Shown: positions 1-9,159, counted from the first letter of the stretch. The stretch: DNA of 64,000 nt from Cupriavidus pampae (GCF_914271485.1 NZ_CAJZAG010000002.1:124001-188000); one strand, 5' to 3'. A program made the numbers and translations. Notes: generated by a model from the letters alone, not told the origin.

Positions 1-503
1 ATCAGCGCGAGCGCGAGGTCCATCGCGGCGGACATACCCGCCGAGGTCCAGATGTTGCCGTCCTGCACGAAGATGCGGTCTTCATCGACGCGTACTTCCG
101 GGAAACGCTCCTGCAGGCGTCGCGCATGCAGCCAGTGCGTCGTGGCGGTGCGCCCGTTGAGCAGTCCGGCTTCGGCCAGCACGAAGGCGCCGGTGCAGAT
201 GCCCGCGACGCGGCGCGCCTCGGTGCCGGCGCGGCCGATGTAGGACATGAGTCCGGCTGGCAGTGGTCCCGGTACCCGGATGCCGGCGACCATCAGCGTG
301 TCCGGCATGTCGTTCAACGCCGTGGTCTCGATCCCCACGCCGATGGTCGAGTGCACGACGCCGCCGTACTGAGACAGGATGGTCATGCGGTAACCGTCTT
401 CACCAAGCTCCGCGTTGGCCAGCTCGAACGCGGAGAGCGCTGAGAGCGCTGAGAGCCCGATGATCTGGAAGCCGTTCTCAAGAATCAAACCTATATGCCG
501 CAT
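1..503 (-). CDS. GlxA-family transcriptional regulator, N-terminal part (runs off window)
   Basis: The open frame starts at 503 and is still open at base 1, so only the N-terminal 167 or so residues are visible. They form a DJ-1/PfpI (class I glutamine amidotransferase-like) domain: an N-terminal MRHIGLIL strand, then a nucleophile-elbow-like segment AGICTGAF and the conserved THWLHA and SAGMSAAMDLAL segments. In AraC/GlxA-family activators this domain is followed by a C-terminal AraC helix-turn-helix, which would lie outside the window. It is divergent from the cytochrome/iorAB operon that starts at 815, so it is a plausible regulator of that operon, by position only. Near residues 17-25 an LSA tripeptide is present three times, encoded by a 9-bp tandem repeat. 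Confidence 0.85.
   Translation of the reverse strand, partial: MRHIGLILENGFQIIGLSALSALSAFELANAELGEDGYRMTILSQYGGVVHSTIGVGIETTALNDMPDTLMVAGIRVPGPLPAGLMSYIGRAGTEARRVAGICTGAFVLAEAGLLNGRTATTHWLHARRLQERFPEVRVDEDRIFVQDGNIWTSAGMSAAMDLALAL
433..459. repeat. 9-bp in-frame tandem repeat inside the GlxA-like gene
   Basis: The unit gagagcgct occurs at 433-441 and 442-450, followed by a diverged third copy at 451-459. In the minus-strand gene it encodes LSA-LSA-LSA just after the first beta strand. The copy number could change by slippage without a frameshift. Confidence 0.7.
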
Positions 504-814
504 TACTTTCTTCACCTTCTATGACGGCCTCAATCTATGCGGGACGTGTGGTGCCGTCAAGCGAGCTGCCCGTGCTCCGGCGCACATGTGGCGCAAGATG
601 TCCGGAAACTCCGCGAATACGTCAGTCTGTCGCATGCGACCGTCCCTATGCTTGGCGTACCGTGCCCACGAGGCGCGGCCGCTCTCACCTGAAGGGACAG
701 GAAATGCCATCACAACTTGGAACCGCTCTTGTAACCTCGCGCACCGTCGCACCACGCTACGCCGATCGCGGCGACCGAGTTATCTGAAGCAACGCCCCAC
801 CGAAGTCCCCACAA
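504..814. other. Intergenic region between divergent genes (311 bases)
   Basis: It holds the start regions of the minus-strand GlxA-like gene and the plus-strand cytochrome c gene. Open frames here look like shadows with no recognisable protein. I see no convincing promoter hexamers, hairpin or repeat; the region presumably carries both promoters. Confidence 0.4.
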
Positions 815-1129
815 ATGAAAACAATGATTCCGCTCGCCATGGTCATCATGGCTTTCAGCGCCGTGCAGCGCCCCGCTCTTGCCAGCGAAGCGCTGGCGCA
901 GAAATACGCGTGTATTGGCTGCCATCAGGCCAATGCGCGCCTCGTGGGCCCGTCCTGGAAAGAGATCGCCACCAAGTACAAGGACAACCCGAAGGCCGCG
1001 CAGCAGCTCTCCACCAGCATCAGGTCCGGTGGCAGCGGCAAATGGGGCGCCATCCCCATGCCGGCGCAGCCACAGGTGCCCGACGCTGACATCGCCGCGC
1101 TGGCGCGCTGGATTCTTTCGCAGAAATAA
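815..1129 (+). CDS. Small periplasmic class I cytochrome c
   Basis: A 104-residue protein with a Sec signal peptide (about residues 1-23, ending ALAS). It has one heme-binding CIGCH near residue 34 and a distal Met ligand in the PMPAQP segment near residue 81, which is the arrangement of cytochrome c551/c552-type monoheme proteins. The next gene, an iorA-like iron-sulfur subunit, starts 19 bases downstream on the same strand. The likely role is therefore to take electrons from the periplasmic molybdenum hydroxylase and pass them to the respiratory chain. Family assignment is firm; the partner is inferred from the operon. Confidence 0.88.
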   Translation: MKTMIPLAMVIMAFSAVQRPALASEALAQKYACIGCHQANARLVGPSWKEIATKYKDNPKAAQQLSTSIRSGGSGKWGAIPMPAQPQVPDADIAALARWILSQK

Positions 1130-1148
1130 GGCCCTCACGAGTCCCTCC

Positions 1149-1607
1149 ATGACCACTCTTAATATCAACGGCAAGACACTCGACGTCGATGCCGATCCGT
1201 CCACGCCGCTGCTCTGGGCGCTGCGCGACAACCTCGGCATGACTGGCACCAAGTTTGGCTGCGGCATGGCCGCGTGCGGCGCGTGCACGGTCCATATCAA
1301 TGGCACCGCGACCCGCAGCTGCGTCATGCCGATCTCGGCCATCGCTGGCGTGCGCGTCAATACCATCGAGAGCATCGGTGACGACAAGATTGGTCGCGCG
1401 GTGCTCGATGCCTGGATTCGTCACGACGTGGCGCAATGCGGTTATTGCCAGAACGGCCAGGTGATGAGCGCCGTGGGCCTTCTGCGCACCAAGCCGCGGC
1501 CGACCGATGCTGATATCGATCAGGCCATGGCGGGCAATCTGTGCCGCTGTGGCACCTACCAACGGATTCGCGCGGCCATCAAGGATGCCGCGCGGGTCAT
1601 CGCCTGA
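1149..1607 (+). CDS. iorA: 2Fe-2S subunit of molybdenum hydroxylase (isoquinoline 1-oxidoreductase alpha-like)
   Basis: A 152-residue protein of the usual length for IorA. The N-terminal plant-ferredoxin-like cluster has Cys38, Cys43, Cys46 and Cys58. The C-terminal helical domain carries the second [2Fe-2S] motif, CGYC at 97-100 and CRC at 132-134. It moves electrons from the molybdopterin subunit encoded 11 bases downstream to an external acceptor, probably the preceding cytochrome c. IorAB-type enzymes hydroxylate N-heterocycles or oxidise aldehydes, and the actual substrate cannot be read from sequence. There is no separate FAD subunit, as is typical for IorAB. The start was chosen at the ATG at 1149 because the homologous N-terminus MTTLNINGK begins there. 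Confidence 0.9.
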   Translation: MTTLNINGKTLDVDADPSTPLLWALRDNLGMTGTKFGCGMAACGACTVHINGTATRSCVMPISAIAGVRVNTIESIGDDKIGRAVLDAWIRHDVAQCGYCQNGQVMSAVGLLRTKPRPTDADIDQAMAGNLCRCGTYQRIRAAIKDAARVIA

Positions 1608-1618
1608 GGAGCGCCAGC

Positions 1619-3871
1619 ATGCGTATTAGTGGACTGGAAGCGCTGGCAGGCGGCAGCGGCAACAACGTATCGGAGGCGGCCGTCGCCCCGCTCACGCGAC
1701 GGAGCTTTCTCAAACTGACGGGCATAGCCGGTGGTGGCCTCGCTCTGGGCATGGTCGGGAGTGCCAGCACCGCGCGGGCGGACGAAGGTGGAGCCCCAAT
1801 AGCGCCATCGGCGCCGCAGGCATTCGTGATCATCGCGCCGGACAACACCGTCACCATCGCGGTCAACCGGCTCGAGTTCGGCCAGGGCGTGCATACCGCC
1901 CTGCCGATGGTGCTGGCCGACGAGCTCGACGTCGAGTGGAAGAACGTGCGATCCGTGCTGGCCCCCGCCGGCGATGCGTACCGGGACCCGGGCTTCGGCA
2001 TTCAGATGACGGCCGCCTCCACCGCGATCCGGCACTCGTTCACGCAGTATCGGGAACTGGGCGCACGCGCCCGCGCGATGCTGCTGACCGCCGCCGCGAA
2101 ACAGTGGCAGGTAGACCCCGCCAGCTGCACGGCCGCGCAAGGCGTCGTGACCTCGGGCACGCATCGCGCCACATACGGCGAACTGGCCAATGCGGCGATG
2201 AACCTGCCGGTGCCCCAGGCCGTTACGTTGAAAGATCCTTCGCAATTCCGCCTGATCGGCCAGCGCATGCCACGGTTGGACACATCAGCGAAGTTGCGCG
2301 GCGATCCGGTGTTCGGCATCGACACGCGTCTCAAGGACATGGTGGTGGCCGTGGTCGCTCACCCGCCGCGCTTCGGCGGCAAGGTGAAAACATTCAACGC
2401 CGAGAAGACGCGCGCGATCAAGGGCGTGGTCGACGTCATGCAAGTGCCATGCGATCGCGGCGGCTCCGGTGTGGCCGTGGTCGCCAATGGCTACTGGGCT
2501 GCCAAACAGGGCCGCGATGCGTTGCAGATCGAATGGGAGGACGCAGGCTCGAAGGTCAGCACGCAGGCCCTGTACGAGGAATACGGCAAACTTGCCACTC
2601 AGCCCGGCCTGACCGCTCGTCCGTTCGAAGGCGATATGCAGGCGGCGCTGGCCGGCGCCGCGCGCATCATCGACGCCGAGTACCGCCTACCCTACCTCGC
2701 GCACGCGCCGATGGAGCCGCTGAACTGCACCATGCAGGCCGAAATCAGCGGCAACAAGGCCACCAGCGTCAAGGTGTGGGTCGGTTCCCAATTCCAGACT
2801 ATCGATCAGGCGGCCATCGCCCACACGCTTTCGCTGCCCGTCGAGAAGGTGACGCTGAACACGATGATGGCTGGCGGCGGCTTTGGCCGGCGCGCGGTAC
2901 CGACGTCCGACTATCTGGTGGAATCGGCCGGGGTCATGCGCGCATGGATTACCAAAGGCCACACCGCACCGCTCAAGGTGATGTGGAGCCGTGAGGATGA
3001 CATCAAGGGCGGCTACTATCGCCCGCTGCACGTCCATCGCGCGCGCATCGGCCTCGACGCCAAGGGTCAGGTGGTGGGCTGGCAGCATGCGATCGTGGGC
3101 CAGTCGATCATCATCGGTACGCCATTCGAAGGCGCGCTGGTCAAGGACGGTGTGGACTCGACCATGACCGAGGGCATCGTCGAGAACGAATACGCGCTGC
3201 CGCTGCAAGTGACCGCGCATCACCCGAAGGCCGATGTCGCCGTGCTGTGGTGGCGTTCGGTGGGCAATACGCACACGGGCTTCGTCAAGGAGACGTTGAT
3301 CGACGAGATGGCCACCGCGGCAAAGCAAGATCCCGTGGCATGGCGCATGGCGCGGCTGGACCCCACCAAGCACGTCCGGCAGCGCGCCGCGCTGCAACTG
3401 GCGGTCGACAAGTCCGGCTACGGCAAGCGCAAGCTGCCGAAGGGGCATGCCTGGGGCGTCGCGGTGCACGAGTCGTTTGGCACCGTGGTGGCGTACGTGG
3501 TGGATGTGTCGGTGGTCAAGGGCGAGGCGCGCGTGCACAACGTGACCGCGGGCGTGCACTGCAATCGCGTGGTCAATCCGTTGACCGCCGAAGCGCAGAT
3601 TCAGGGCGGATGTATCTTCGGCCTGGCGATGACGCGCCCGGGCTTCGCCATCGAGATGGAGAACGGTGTCGTCCGCAACAGCAATTTCCCCGACTACCCG
3701 CCGCCGCGCATGCCCGATGTGCCCCATATCGACGTATTCTTCGTCCCCTCTGAAGACGCGCCGGGGGGTCTTGGCGAACCCGGCGTACCGCCGATCGCCC
3801 CGGCCATCGCCAACGCGTTGTTCCGGCTGACGGGCAAGCGACAGCGGCAAACGCCATTCGTGCTGGCATAA
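1619..3871 (+). CDS. iorB: Molybdopterin-binding subunit of IorAB-like hydroxylase, Tat-exported
   Basis: A 750-residue protein with a twin-arginine signal (TRRSFLKLTG, about residues 26-35, then a Gly/Ala-rich hydrophobic stretch). This places the folded Mo enzyme in the periplasm. Xanthine-dehydrogenase-family landmarks are visible: the LEFGQGVHTALPM region, GGGFGRRA, and the C-terminal GLGEPGVPPIAPAIANA segment with the active-site Glu conserved in the family. It pairs with the [2Fe-2S] subunit immediately upstream and ends the operon, with a hairpin downstream. Substrate unknown; aldehydes or N-heterocycles are the usual ones. Confidence 0.9.
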   Translation: MRISGLEALAGGSGNNVSEAAVAPLTRRSFLKLTGIAGGGLALGMVGSASTARADEGGAPIAPSAPQAFVIIAPDNTVTIAVNRLEFGQGVHTALPMVLADELDVEWKNVRSVLAPAGDAYRDPGFGIQMTAASTAIRHSFTQYRELGARARAMLLTAAAKQWQVDPASCTAAQGVVTSGTHRATYGELANAAMNLPVPQAVTLKDPSQFRLIGQRMPRLDTSAKLRGDPVFGIDTRLKDMVVAVVAHPPRFGGKVKTFNAEKTRAIKGVVDVMQVPCDRGGSGVAVVANGYWAAKQGRDALQIEWEDAGSKVSTQALYEEYGKLATQPGLTARPFEGDMQAALAGAARIIDAEYRLPYLAHAPMEPLNCTMQAEISGNKATSVKVWVGSQFQTIDQAAIAHTLSLPVEKVTLNTMMAGGGFGRRAVPTSDYLVESAGVMRAWITKGHTAPLKVMWSREDDIKGGYYRPLHVHRARIGLDAKGQVVGWQHAIVGQSIIIGTPFEGALVKDGVDSTMTEGIVENEYALPLQVTAHHPKADVAVLWWRSVGNTHTGFVKETLIDEMATAAKQDPVAWRMARLDPTKHVRQRAALQLAVDKSGYGKRKLPKGHAWGVAVHESFGTVVAYVVDVSVVKGEARVHNVTAGVHCNRVVNPLTAEAQIQGGCIFGLAMTRPGFAIEMENGVVRNSNFPDYPPPRMPDVPHIDVFFVPSEDAPGGLGEPGVPPIAPAIANALFRLTGKRQRQTPFVLA

Positions 3872-3901
3872 AGGTTCACGGCCGGTTTCCACACCGGCAT
3901 G

Positions 3902-3936
3902 GCACACCCCGGCTCCTCCCTCCGGCCGGGGTGTGC
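3902..3936 (+). terminator. Hairpin after the iorAB-like operon
   Basis: A perfect 11-bp stem (gcacaccccgg at 3902-3912 with ccggggtgtgc at 3926-3936) and a 13-nt loop lie 30 bases after the iorB-like stop. No T tract follows, so termination is plausible but unproven. Confidence 0.5.
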
Positions 3937-4098
3937 GCGACGCACTGCTTGCCAAAGACGAATTTCTGTCCAACAGTAAGAGCGCAACGGTCGTCGATTT
4001 TGCGGTGACAGACGATCCGGCCGTTGTAGACATTACAAAACAGCAATCTGTCGTTCCCCGTTTTCCCCACAAAACCGTGGCGACACCCTGCAGGAGGG

Positions 4099-4632
4099 AT
4101 GATGACCGACTCCATCACAACTGGAGCGGAGGCGGACCGCATGTCCGTCACGCTTACCGTCAACGGTGTCACACATCGCGTGGCCGTCCCGGCCAATGCG
4201 ATCTTGCTCGACACACTGCGTGACCAACTGCATCTGACGGGTACCAAGAAAGGGTGCGATCACGGCCAGTGCGGCGCCTGCACGATTCACGTGAACGGCA
4301 TCTCGATCAACGCATGCCTGTCGCTTTCCGTGATGCACGACGGCGATGCCATCACCACCATCGAAGGATTGGCCTCGGAAGATGGCGCGCTGCATCCTGT
4401 GCAGGAAGCGTTCTGGGATCACGACGCCTATCAATGCGGTTACTGTACGGCCGGGCAGATGATGAGCGCGGTCTGCGTGCTGCGGGATGCGCGGATTCCC
4501 GCCGACGACGCTGCCCTGCGCGAGGCCATGAGCGGCAATATCTGCCGCTGTGGCGCCTACAAGAACATCATCACGGCCATTCAGGATGCGCGCGGCAGGA
4601 TCGGGAATGATGCCGGCGGGAGCAAAGCCTGA
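4099..4632 (+). CDS. paoA: 2Fe-2S subunit of periplasmic-aldehyde-oxidase-like enzyme (PaoA/YagT-like)
   Basis: A 177-residue protein with both [2Fe-2S] motifs: Cys53, Cys58, Cys61, Cys73, then CGYC at 113-116 and CRC at 149-151. It is followed without gaps by FAD and molybdopterin subunits, giving the three-gene PaoABC/YagTSR order. A GGAGGG-like ribosome site directly precedes the tandem ATGATG at 4099; an internal ATG at 4141 would give the minimal domain. Unlike E. coli PaoA I see no twin-arginine signal, so this version is probably cytoplasmic. Confidence 0.85.
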   Translation: MMTDSITTGAEADRMSVTLTVNGVTHRVAVPANAILLDTLRDQLHLTGTKKGCDHGQCGACTIHVNGISINACLSLSVMHDGDAITTIEGLASEDGALHPVQEAFWDHDAYQCGYCTAGQMMSAVCVLRDARIPADDAALREAMSGNICRCGAYKNIITAIQDARGRIGNDAGGSKA

Positions 4633-5633
4633 TGCGTAACTTCCAATATATCCGCGCGGCCGATATCGACCAGGCCATCGCGCTGCATGCGCGCGGCGCC
4701 CGCGATGCCGATACCGTGTTTCTTGCTGGCGGGACAACGCTGCTCGATCTGATGAAGCTCGATGTCATGCGGCCCATTCAGGTCGTCGACATCAATCGGA
4801 TCGGCCTCGATCGCGTGGAGGTGCTCGACGACGGCCGTGTGCGTATCGGCGCGATGGTCAGCAATACCGAACTCGCGCGGCATCCGCATATCGTGCAGCA
4901 CCATCCGGCGCTGTCGCAATCGATTCTCTCCGGTGCCAGCACGCAGCTGCGCAACAAGGCCACCACCGCCGGCAACGTGATGCAGCGCGTGCGCTGCGGC
5001 TATTTCCGCGATGGGGTATCGCCATGCAACAAGCGCGCTCCGGGGTCGGGCTGCGCGGCGATCGACGGGCTCAATCGCAACGTGCACGCGGTACTCGGCG
5101 GCAGCGAGCATTGTATTGCCACGCACCCCTCGGACATGTGCGTGGCGATGATTGCCATCGGCGCCACCGTTCACGTGCAGGGGCCGAACGGCAAGCGCGA
5201 TTTGCCGTTCGCCGATTTCCACCTGCTGCCGGGCAATACACCCTGGAAGGAAACCGCGCTGGGCGACGATGAGCTGATCACGCATATCACCCTCGATGCG
5301 CCCATGGCCGGCAGCCGCTCGGCCTATCTGAAACTGCGCGATCGCACGTCTTACCAGTTTGCGCTGGCCTCGAGCGCGGTGATCGTGGCACTGGATGGCG
5401 ACACCGTGCGCGATGTGCGCATCGCGCTAGGCGGCGTGTCCACCCGGCCATGGCGCGCGCCCGATGCCGAAGCCGTGCTGCGCGGTCAGACCCTATCGGA
5501 GGCGCTGGTCTCGCAGGCGGCCGCGGCCGCGATGCACGGCGCGCAATCGTACGGGCAGAACGGGTTCAAGATCCTGCTCGGACAGCAGGCCGTGATGCGC
5601 AATCTGTCGCAACTGCTGCAGTTGCGCACTTGA
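4632..5633 (+). CDS. paoB: FAD-binding subunit of aldehyde-oxidase-like enzyme (PaoB/YagS-like)
   Basis: A 333-residue protein whose start overlaps the upstream stop (TGATG), indicating translational coupling. It begins with the FAD-domain signature (MRNFQYIRAADIDQAI, then FLAGGTTLLDLMK) typical of the xanthine dehydrogenase medium subunit. An inserted Cys-rich loop runs from TAGNVMQRVRCGYFRD to SDMCVA with further Cys at CNKRAPGSGC and EHC, matching the extra [4Fe-4S] segment known in PaoB and 4-hydroxybenzoyl-CoA reductase beta. It relays electrons between the iron-sulfur clusters and FAD. Confidence 0.88.
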   Translation: MRNFQYIRAADIDQAIALHARGARDADTVFLAGGTTLLDLMKLDVMRPIQVVDINRIGLDRVEVLDDGRVRIGAMVSNTELARHPHIVQHHPALSQSILSGASTQLRNKATTAGNVMQRVRCGYFRDGVSPCNKRAPGSGCAAIDGLNRNVHAVLGGSEHCIATHPSDMCVAMIAIGATVHVQGPNGKRDLPFADFHLLPGNTPWKETALGDDELITHITLDAPMAGSRSAYLKLRDRTSYQFALASSAVIVALDGDTVRDVRIALGGVSTRPWRAPDAEAVLRGQTLSEALVSQAAAAAMHGAQSYGQNGFKILLGQQAVMRNLSQLLQLRT

Positions 5634-7864
5634 TGGAACGGGAGTCGAGCGTGACAAACACTGCCATTGGCGCTTCTCCGCGCCGCATCGACGGTCGCCT
5701 GAAGCTGACTGGCGCCGCCCGTTATACCGCCGACCACGTACGGCCGGACATGCTGTACGCCTACGGCGTCTACAGCACCGTGGCCGCCGGCAAGCTGGTC
5801 GAACTGGACCTGAGCGAAGCCCGTGCCGTGCCCGGCGTGGTCGATATCCTGCATCACGGCAACTTTCCGCGGCTCTATCGCGCGCCCAAGGCAGCAATCT
5901 CGATTGCGTCGATCCTCACTGCGGCGATCACCGACGAGCACCGGTTGCCGTTCGAGGACGAAACGATCCACTACGGCGGCCAGATGATCGCGATGGTGGT
6001 GGCCGATACGTTCGAGCATGCGCGCGAGGCAGCGTACCGCGTCCACGCACACTACACCGAGGCCAAGGCCGTGTTCGACCTCGAGCACGGCATCGAGGAC
6101 AACGGCCTGCATGACGCCGGCGCCGGTCACACGCGCGGCACGGCCGAGGCGGCGTTCGACGCCTCCGCGATCCGCATCGACGCGCTCTATCGCACGCCGG
6201 TCGAAGCGCACAGCCCGATGGAAATGCACGCCACGCTGGCATGGTGGGACGACGGTCATCTGTATCTCTACGAGGCCACGCAGGGCGCCACCGGGCATCG
6301 CAACACCATCGCGCAGAACTTCGGGCTGCTGCCTGAGCAGGTGACCGTCGATTGCGCGTTTCTGGGCTCCGGCTTTGGCTCCAAGCTGTTCCTGTGGCCA
6401 CATTCGGTCGCGGCGAGCGCCGCCGCGCAGGTCACCGGCCACCCGGTCAAGTTTGTGGTGCCGCGCTCGGCGATGTTCTCGACCACTGGCCAACGCCCCG
6501 AGACGCGGCAGCGCCTGCGGCTGTCGGCGGGCCCGGATGGCAAGCTGACGTCGATGCGGCACGAGTCTGTGAACACGACCTCTTTCGTCGATCAGTACGT
6601 GGAAACGTGCGGCAGCATGACGCAGAGCGCCTACGGTTGCGCCAATGTCACGGTAACCCACCACACCACCAACGTGCATCGCGGCGCGCCCACCTCGATG
6701 CGTGCGCCGGGCGCGGCGCCGGGGCTATTTGCGCTGGAGTCGGCCATCGACGAGCTGGCGCTGGCTTGCAACATGGACCCGGTGCAGTTCCGCTTGCTGA
6801 ATATCTCCACGCGCGACGAGAGCCAGGACCTGCCGTGGTCGAGCAACCATCTGCGCGAGGCCATCGAGACCGGCGCGCGCGAGTTCGGTTGGGACCGCCG
6901 CGATCCGCGTCCGGGTTCCATGCGCGAGGGCACCGAGTTTATCGGTTATGGCATGGCCGGCTGCAATTGGGACGCGTATCGTACGCCGGCCGAGGCGCGC
7001 GTGCTGTTGCGTGGCGATGGCACCGCGCTGGTGTCATGCGCGGTGCAGGACATCGGCACCGGCATGTATACGATCGTCGCGCAGACCATCAGCGAACTGA
7101 CTGGCCTGCCGTTCGACAAGATCGACGTGCGCATCGGCGATTCGTCGGCACCGGCCGCGCCGGTGGCCGGCGGTTCGTGGGCGACCGCGAGCGTGCTGCC
7201 GGCGGTTGCCGAAGCCACGCGCAACGCGATTGCGGAACTGCGCAAGTTCGCGACCGCGGAGGGCGCGGTGTTCGCAGGCGTCAAACCCGAAGCGCTGTCG
7301 ATGAAGGATGGCCTGCTGACTGACGGCAAGCGCACCGTCGATCATGCCTCCGTGCTGAACGCGGAGCGCTACAGCGCTGCCGAAGGTTTCGCGCGCACAG
7401 GCGGCACGCCGACCGACAAGGTCGCCTTTATGTCGTTTGGCGCCCATTTCGTGGAGGTGCGCTGGGATCCGGGCATCTCGCGGCTACGGGTCTCGCGTGT
7501 CGTCAGCGTGATCGACGTCGGGCGCGCGATCAACCCGGTGACGGCCAGGAATCAGGTGGAAGGTGCCATCGTGATGGGGATCGGCATGGCGCTGTTCGAG
7601 GCCACCGAGTATGACGAGCGCAATGGCATGCCCGGCAACAACAATTACGCCGAGTATGCGGTGCCCGTGCACGCGGACCAGCCCGATATCCAGGTGATCC
7701 TGCTCGACTACCCCGATCTCGCGTTCAACGAATTCGGCGCGCGCGGCATTGGCGAGATCGGCATCACCGGTTTTGCCGCGGCGGTGGCAAACGCGGTCCA
7801 TCACGCGACCGGCAAGCGCATTCGCGACTTGCCGATCGTCAAGGAGAAGCTGATGGAGGGGTGA
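5633..7864 (+). CDS. paoC: Molybdopterin-binding subunit of aldehyde-oxidase-like enzyme (PaoC/YagR-like)
   Basis: About 743 residues from the ATG at 5633, which overlaps the upstream stop (TGATG). A GTG at 5651 with a better-spaced GGGAG is an alternative start. The protein opens with the family motif SPRRIDGRLKLTGAARYTAD and has FLGSGFGSKL in the cofactor domain. Its C-terminal ARGIGEIGITGFAAAVANA carries the catalytic Glu of the family. It completes a three-subunit Mo/Fe-S/FAD hydroxylase that probably oxidises aldehydes to acids; the substrate is unknown. No accessory MocA/XdhC-type maturation gene is adjacent, so maturation factors must come from elsewhere. Confidence 0.88.
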   Translation: MERESSVTNTAIGASPRRIDGRLKLTGAARYTADHVRPDMLYAYGVYSTVAAGKLVELDLSEARAVPGVVDILHHGNFPRLYRAPKAAISIASILTAAITDEHRLPFEDETIHYGGQMIAMVVADTFEHAREAAYRVHAHYTEAKAVFDLEHGIEDNGLHDAGAGHTRGTAEAAFDASAIRIDALYRTPVEAHSPMEMHATLAWWDDGHLYLYEATQGATGHRNTIAQNFGLLPEQVTVDCAFLGSGFGSKLFLWPHSVAASAAAQVTGHPVKFVVPRSAMFSTTGQRPETRQRLRLSAGPDGKLTSMRHESVNTTSFVDQYVETCGSMTQSAYGCANVTVTHHTTNVHRGAPTSMRAPGAAPGLFALESAIDELALACNMDPVQFRLLNISTRDESQDLPWSSNHLREAIETGAREFGWDRRDPRPGSMREGTEFIGYGMAGCNWDAYRTPAEARVLLRGDGTALVSCAVQDIGTGMYTIVAQTISELTGLPFDKIDVRIGDSSAPAAPVAGGSWATASVLPAVAEATRNAIAELRKFATAEGAVFAGVKPEALSMKDGLLTDGKRTVDHASVLNAERYSAAEGFARTGGTPTDKVAFMSFGAHFVEVRWDPGISRLRVSRVVSVIDVGRAINPVTARNQVEGAIVMGIGMALFEATEYDERNGMPGNNNYAEYAVPVHADQPDIQVILLDYPDLAFNEFGARGIGEIGITGFAAAVANAVHHATGKRIRDLPIVKEKLMEG

Positions 7865-7871
7865 CGGGCGG

Positions 7872-9065
7872 TCAGACCATGCTGTCCGTCCCCAGAACCG
7901 CCGGATGCGAGGCCGGCGACGAAGGCGCGCTTGCCGCGACCCGCTCTCGTTCGACGATATGCTCCATGCCGGTAAGTGCAATCAAGTCGCCGTGCTCCGC
8001 CGCGAATTCCTCGATGTCCTGCGCGAGATCGGCGGGCGGTTGCGCCGGAACCGGCACGGCAGTCCTCGCGGTGGCCGGCGCCTGATTATCGGTCACGACC
8101 TTGCGGCCGAGGAACCACGTCGACAGCGCCATGATGCTGTTGATCGCGCCGTTGATCGAATTCATCGACTGCTTGCCAAGTTTGAGCCCATCCACCGGCT
8201 GGCTCGATGCGGCATTGATGTCCCCCAATGCGCTGACGGCGCCCGCCGCGGTGCCGCCGATCAGCCGCGCCTTGAACTCGTTCCACTGCCAGTTGGCCTT
8301 GACCGCGCCGAAGCCATCGGACATGCGTTGCGTCAGCGCTTCCGCCGTCGCGCCGCCTGCTGCCGAGAAACCGACGTCGATGGCGTAGAGGATAGCGGCG
8401 TCCTTCATGGGGTGGTCCTGCTCCGGCAGGTACGTCTTGGCGAGTCCTTTCAAGGCCATGAACGTGGTGAATGTGGCAATGAAAATTGCCTGCTTCGTGG
8501 CTTCGCTCTTCATCGTCGGGGTCTGCGCGACGCCGCCACCGATGCTCTGCCGCACGGCCTTGACGCCATGCTCCACCGTGTAATGCGCGGCACCGAGCGC
8601 GGCACCGCCGGCAAGATTGCCGATCAGCGCACCGATGATCTGACCGTAAAGGCGGCCCGCTTCCTCAGCCGGCTTGCCGGCCGTCGCCTTGCCGATCAAC
8701 TCGCCCACGGCGGGGATGAGATCTTCGAACGCCTTGCGCGCCACGCCCCAGCTTGCCCCGCTCACGATCAACTGCTGGATGATCGAGGCAGCCTTCGCGT
8801 GGACGATCTGCTCGGGGGTGAGTTGCGGGCCCGCCGGCGTGGCCGGCGCTGCCTGCGGTGTGGCGGGCGGTGCATTGAGCCGTCTCCGCATGCCACCGGC
8901 GGAATATGTGGAAGTTTCAAGGCGTGGCTCCAGGCCCGCGGGACCTTTGCCGCTCAGGGTCGCGGCTTTTCCGCTCGACGTTGGCTTGGCTTTGCTGTCT
9001 GAATGCTCGACGGGTTGCAACGGCAATGCGGGATCGCTGCCGGTAACGGAAGGGTTCTTGAACAT
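7872..9065 (-). CDS. Candidate type III secreted protein under a PIP box; unknown family
   Basis: I do not recognise a named family for this 397-residue protein. Its first 80 residues are disordered-looking and rich in Ser, Pro, Ala, Thr and Lys with no signal peptide, as in type III secretion signals. The middle has several Gly/Ala-rich hydrophobic helices (about 138-162, 190-207, 225-245, 266-282, 303-322), like a pore-forming or membrane-inserting protein. The C-terminus is again Pro/Ala-rich. Upstream, a perfect TTCGC-N15-TTCGC box and a -10-like TAGTCT exactly 30 bases further are the layout of HrpB/HrpX-dependent promoters. An AAGGA ribosome site precedes the ATG at 9065. Secretion is inferred from promoter and composition; it could be an effector or a translocator. 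Confidence 0.7.
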   Translation of the reverse strand: MFKNPSVTGSDPALPLQPVEHSDSKAKPTSSGKAATLSGKGPAGLEPRLETSTYSAGGMRRRLNAPPATPQAAPATPAGPQLTPEQIVHAKAASIIQQLIVSGASWGVARKAFEDLIPAVGELIGKATAGKPAEEAGRLYGQIIGALIGNLAGGAALGAAHYTVEHGVKAVRQSIGGGVAQTPTMKSEATKQAIFIATFTTFMALKGLAKTYLPEQDHPMKDAAILYAIDVGFSAAGGATAEALTQRMSDGFGAVKANWQWNEFKARLIGGTAAGAVSALGDINAASSQPVDGLKLGKQSMNSINGAINSIMALSTWFLGRKVVTDNQAPATARTAVPVPAQPPADLAQDIEEFAAEHGDLIALTGMEHIVERERVAASAPSSPASHPAVLGTDSMV

Positions 9066-9098
9066 TTGGATGTCCTTGTGTGGTTGTCTCCAGGCACA

Positions 9099-9104
9099 AG
9101 ACTA
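9099..9104 (-). promoter_or_regulatory. -10-like box of the PIP-box promoter
   Basis: On the minus strand this reads TAGTCT, fitting the YANNNT -10 consensus described for PIP-box promoters, and it lies 30 bases downstream of the box at 9135-9159. The ATG is a further 33 bases downstream. Confidence 0.6.
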
Positions 9105-9134
9105 GTCACCACAGCCTTCCTCTACCCCGCCGAT

Positions 9135-9159
9135 GCGAACCTTTAGACGCCGTAGCGAA
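9135..9159 (-). promoter_or_regulatory. PIP box / hrpII box upstream of candidate secreted protein
   Basis: On the minus strand the half-sites TTCGC (9159-9155) and TTCGC (9139-9135) are separated by 15 bases, an exact match to TTCGB-N15-TTCGB. The site lies in the short non-coding gap between two minus-strand genes, six bases after the upstream gene's stop, with a correctly spaced -10 box. In Ralstonia and Xanthomonas this element is bound by HrpB or HrpX to switch on type III secretion genes. Confidence 0.8.

Noticed and set aside
2687..4072. 461-codon minus-strand open frame
   Set aside because: Antisense to the first iorB-like gene; no ribosome site or family features.
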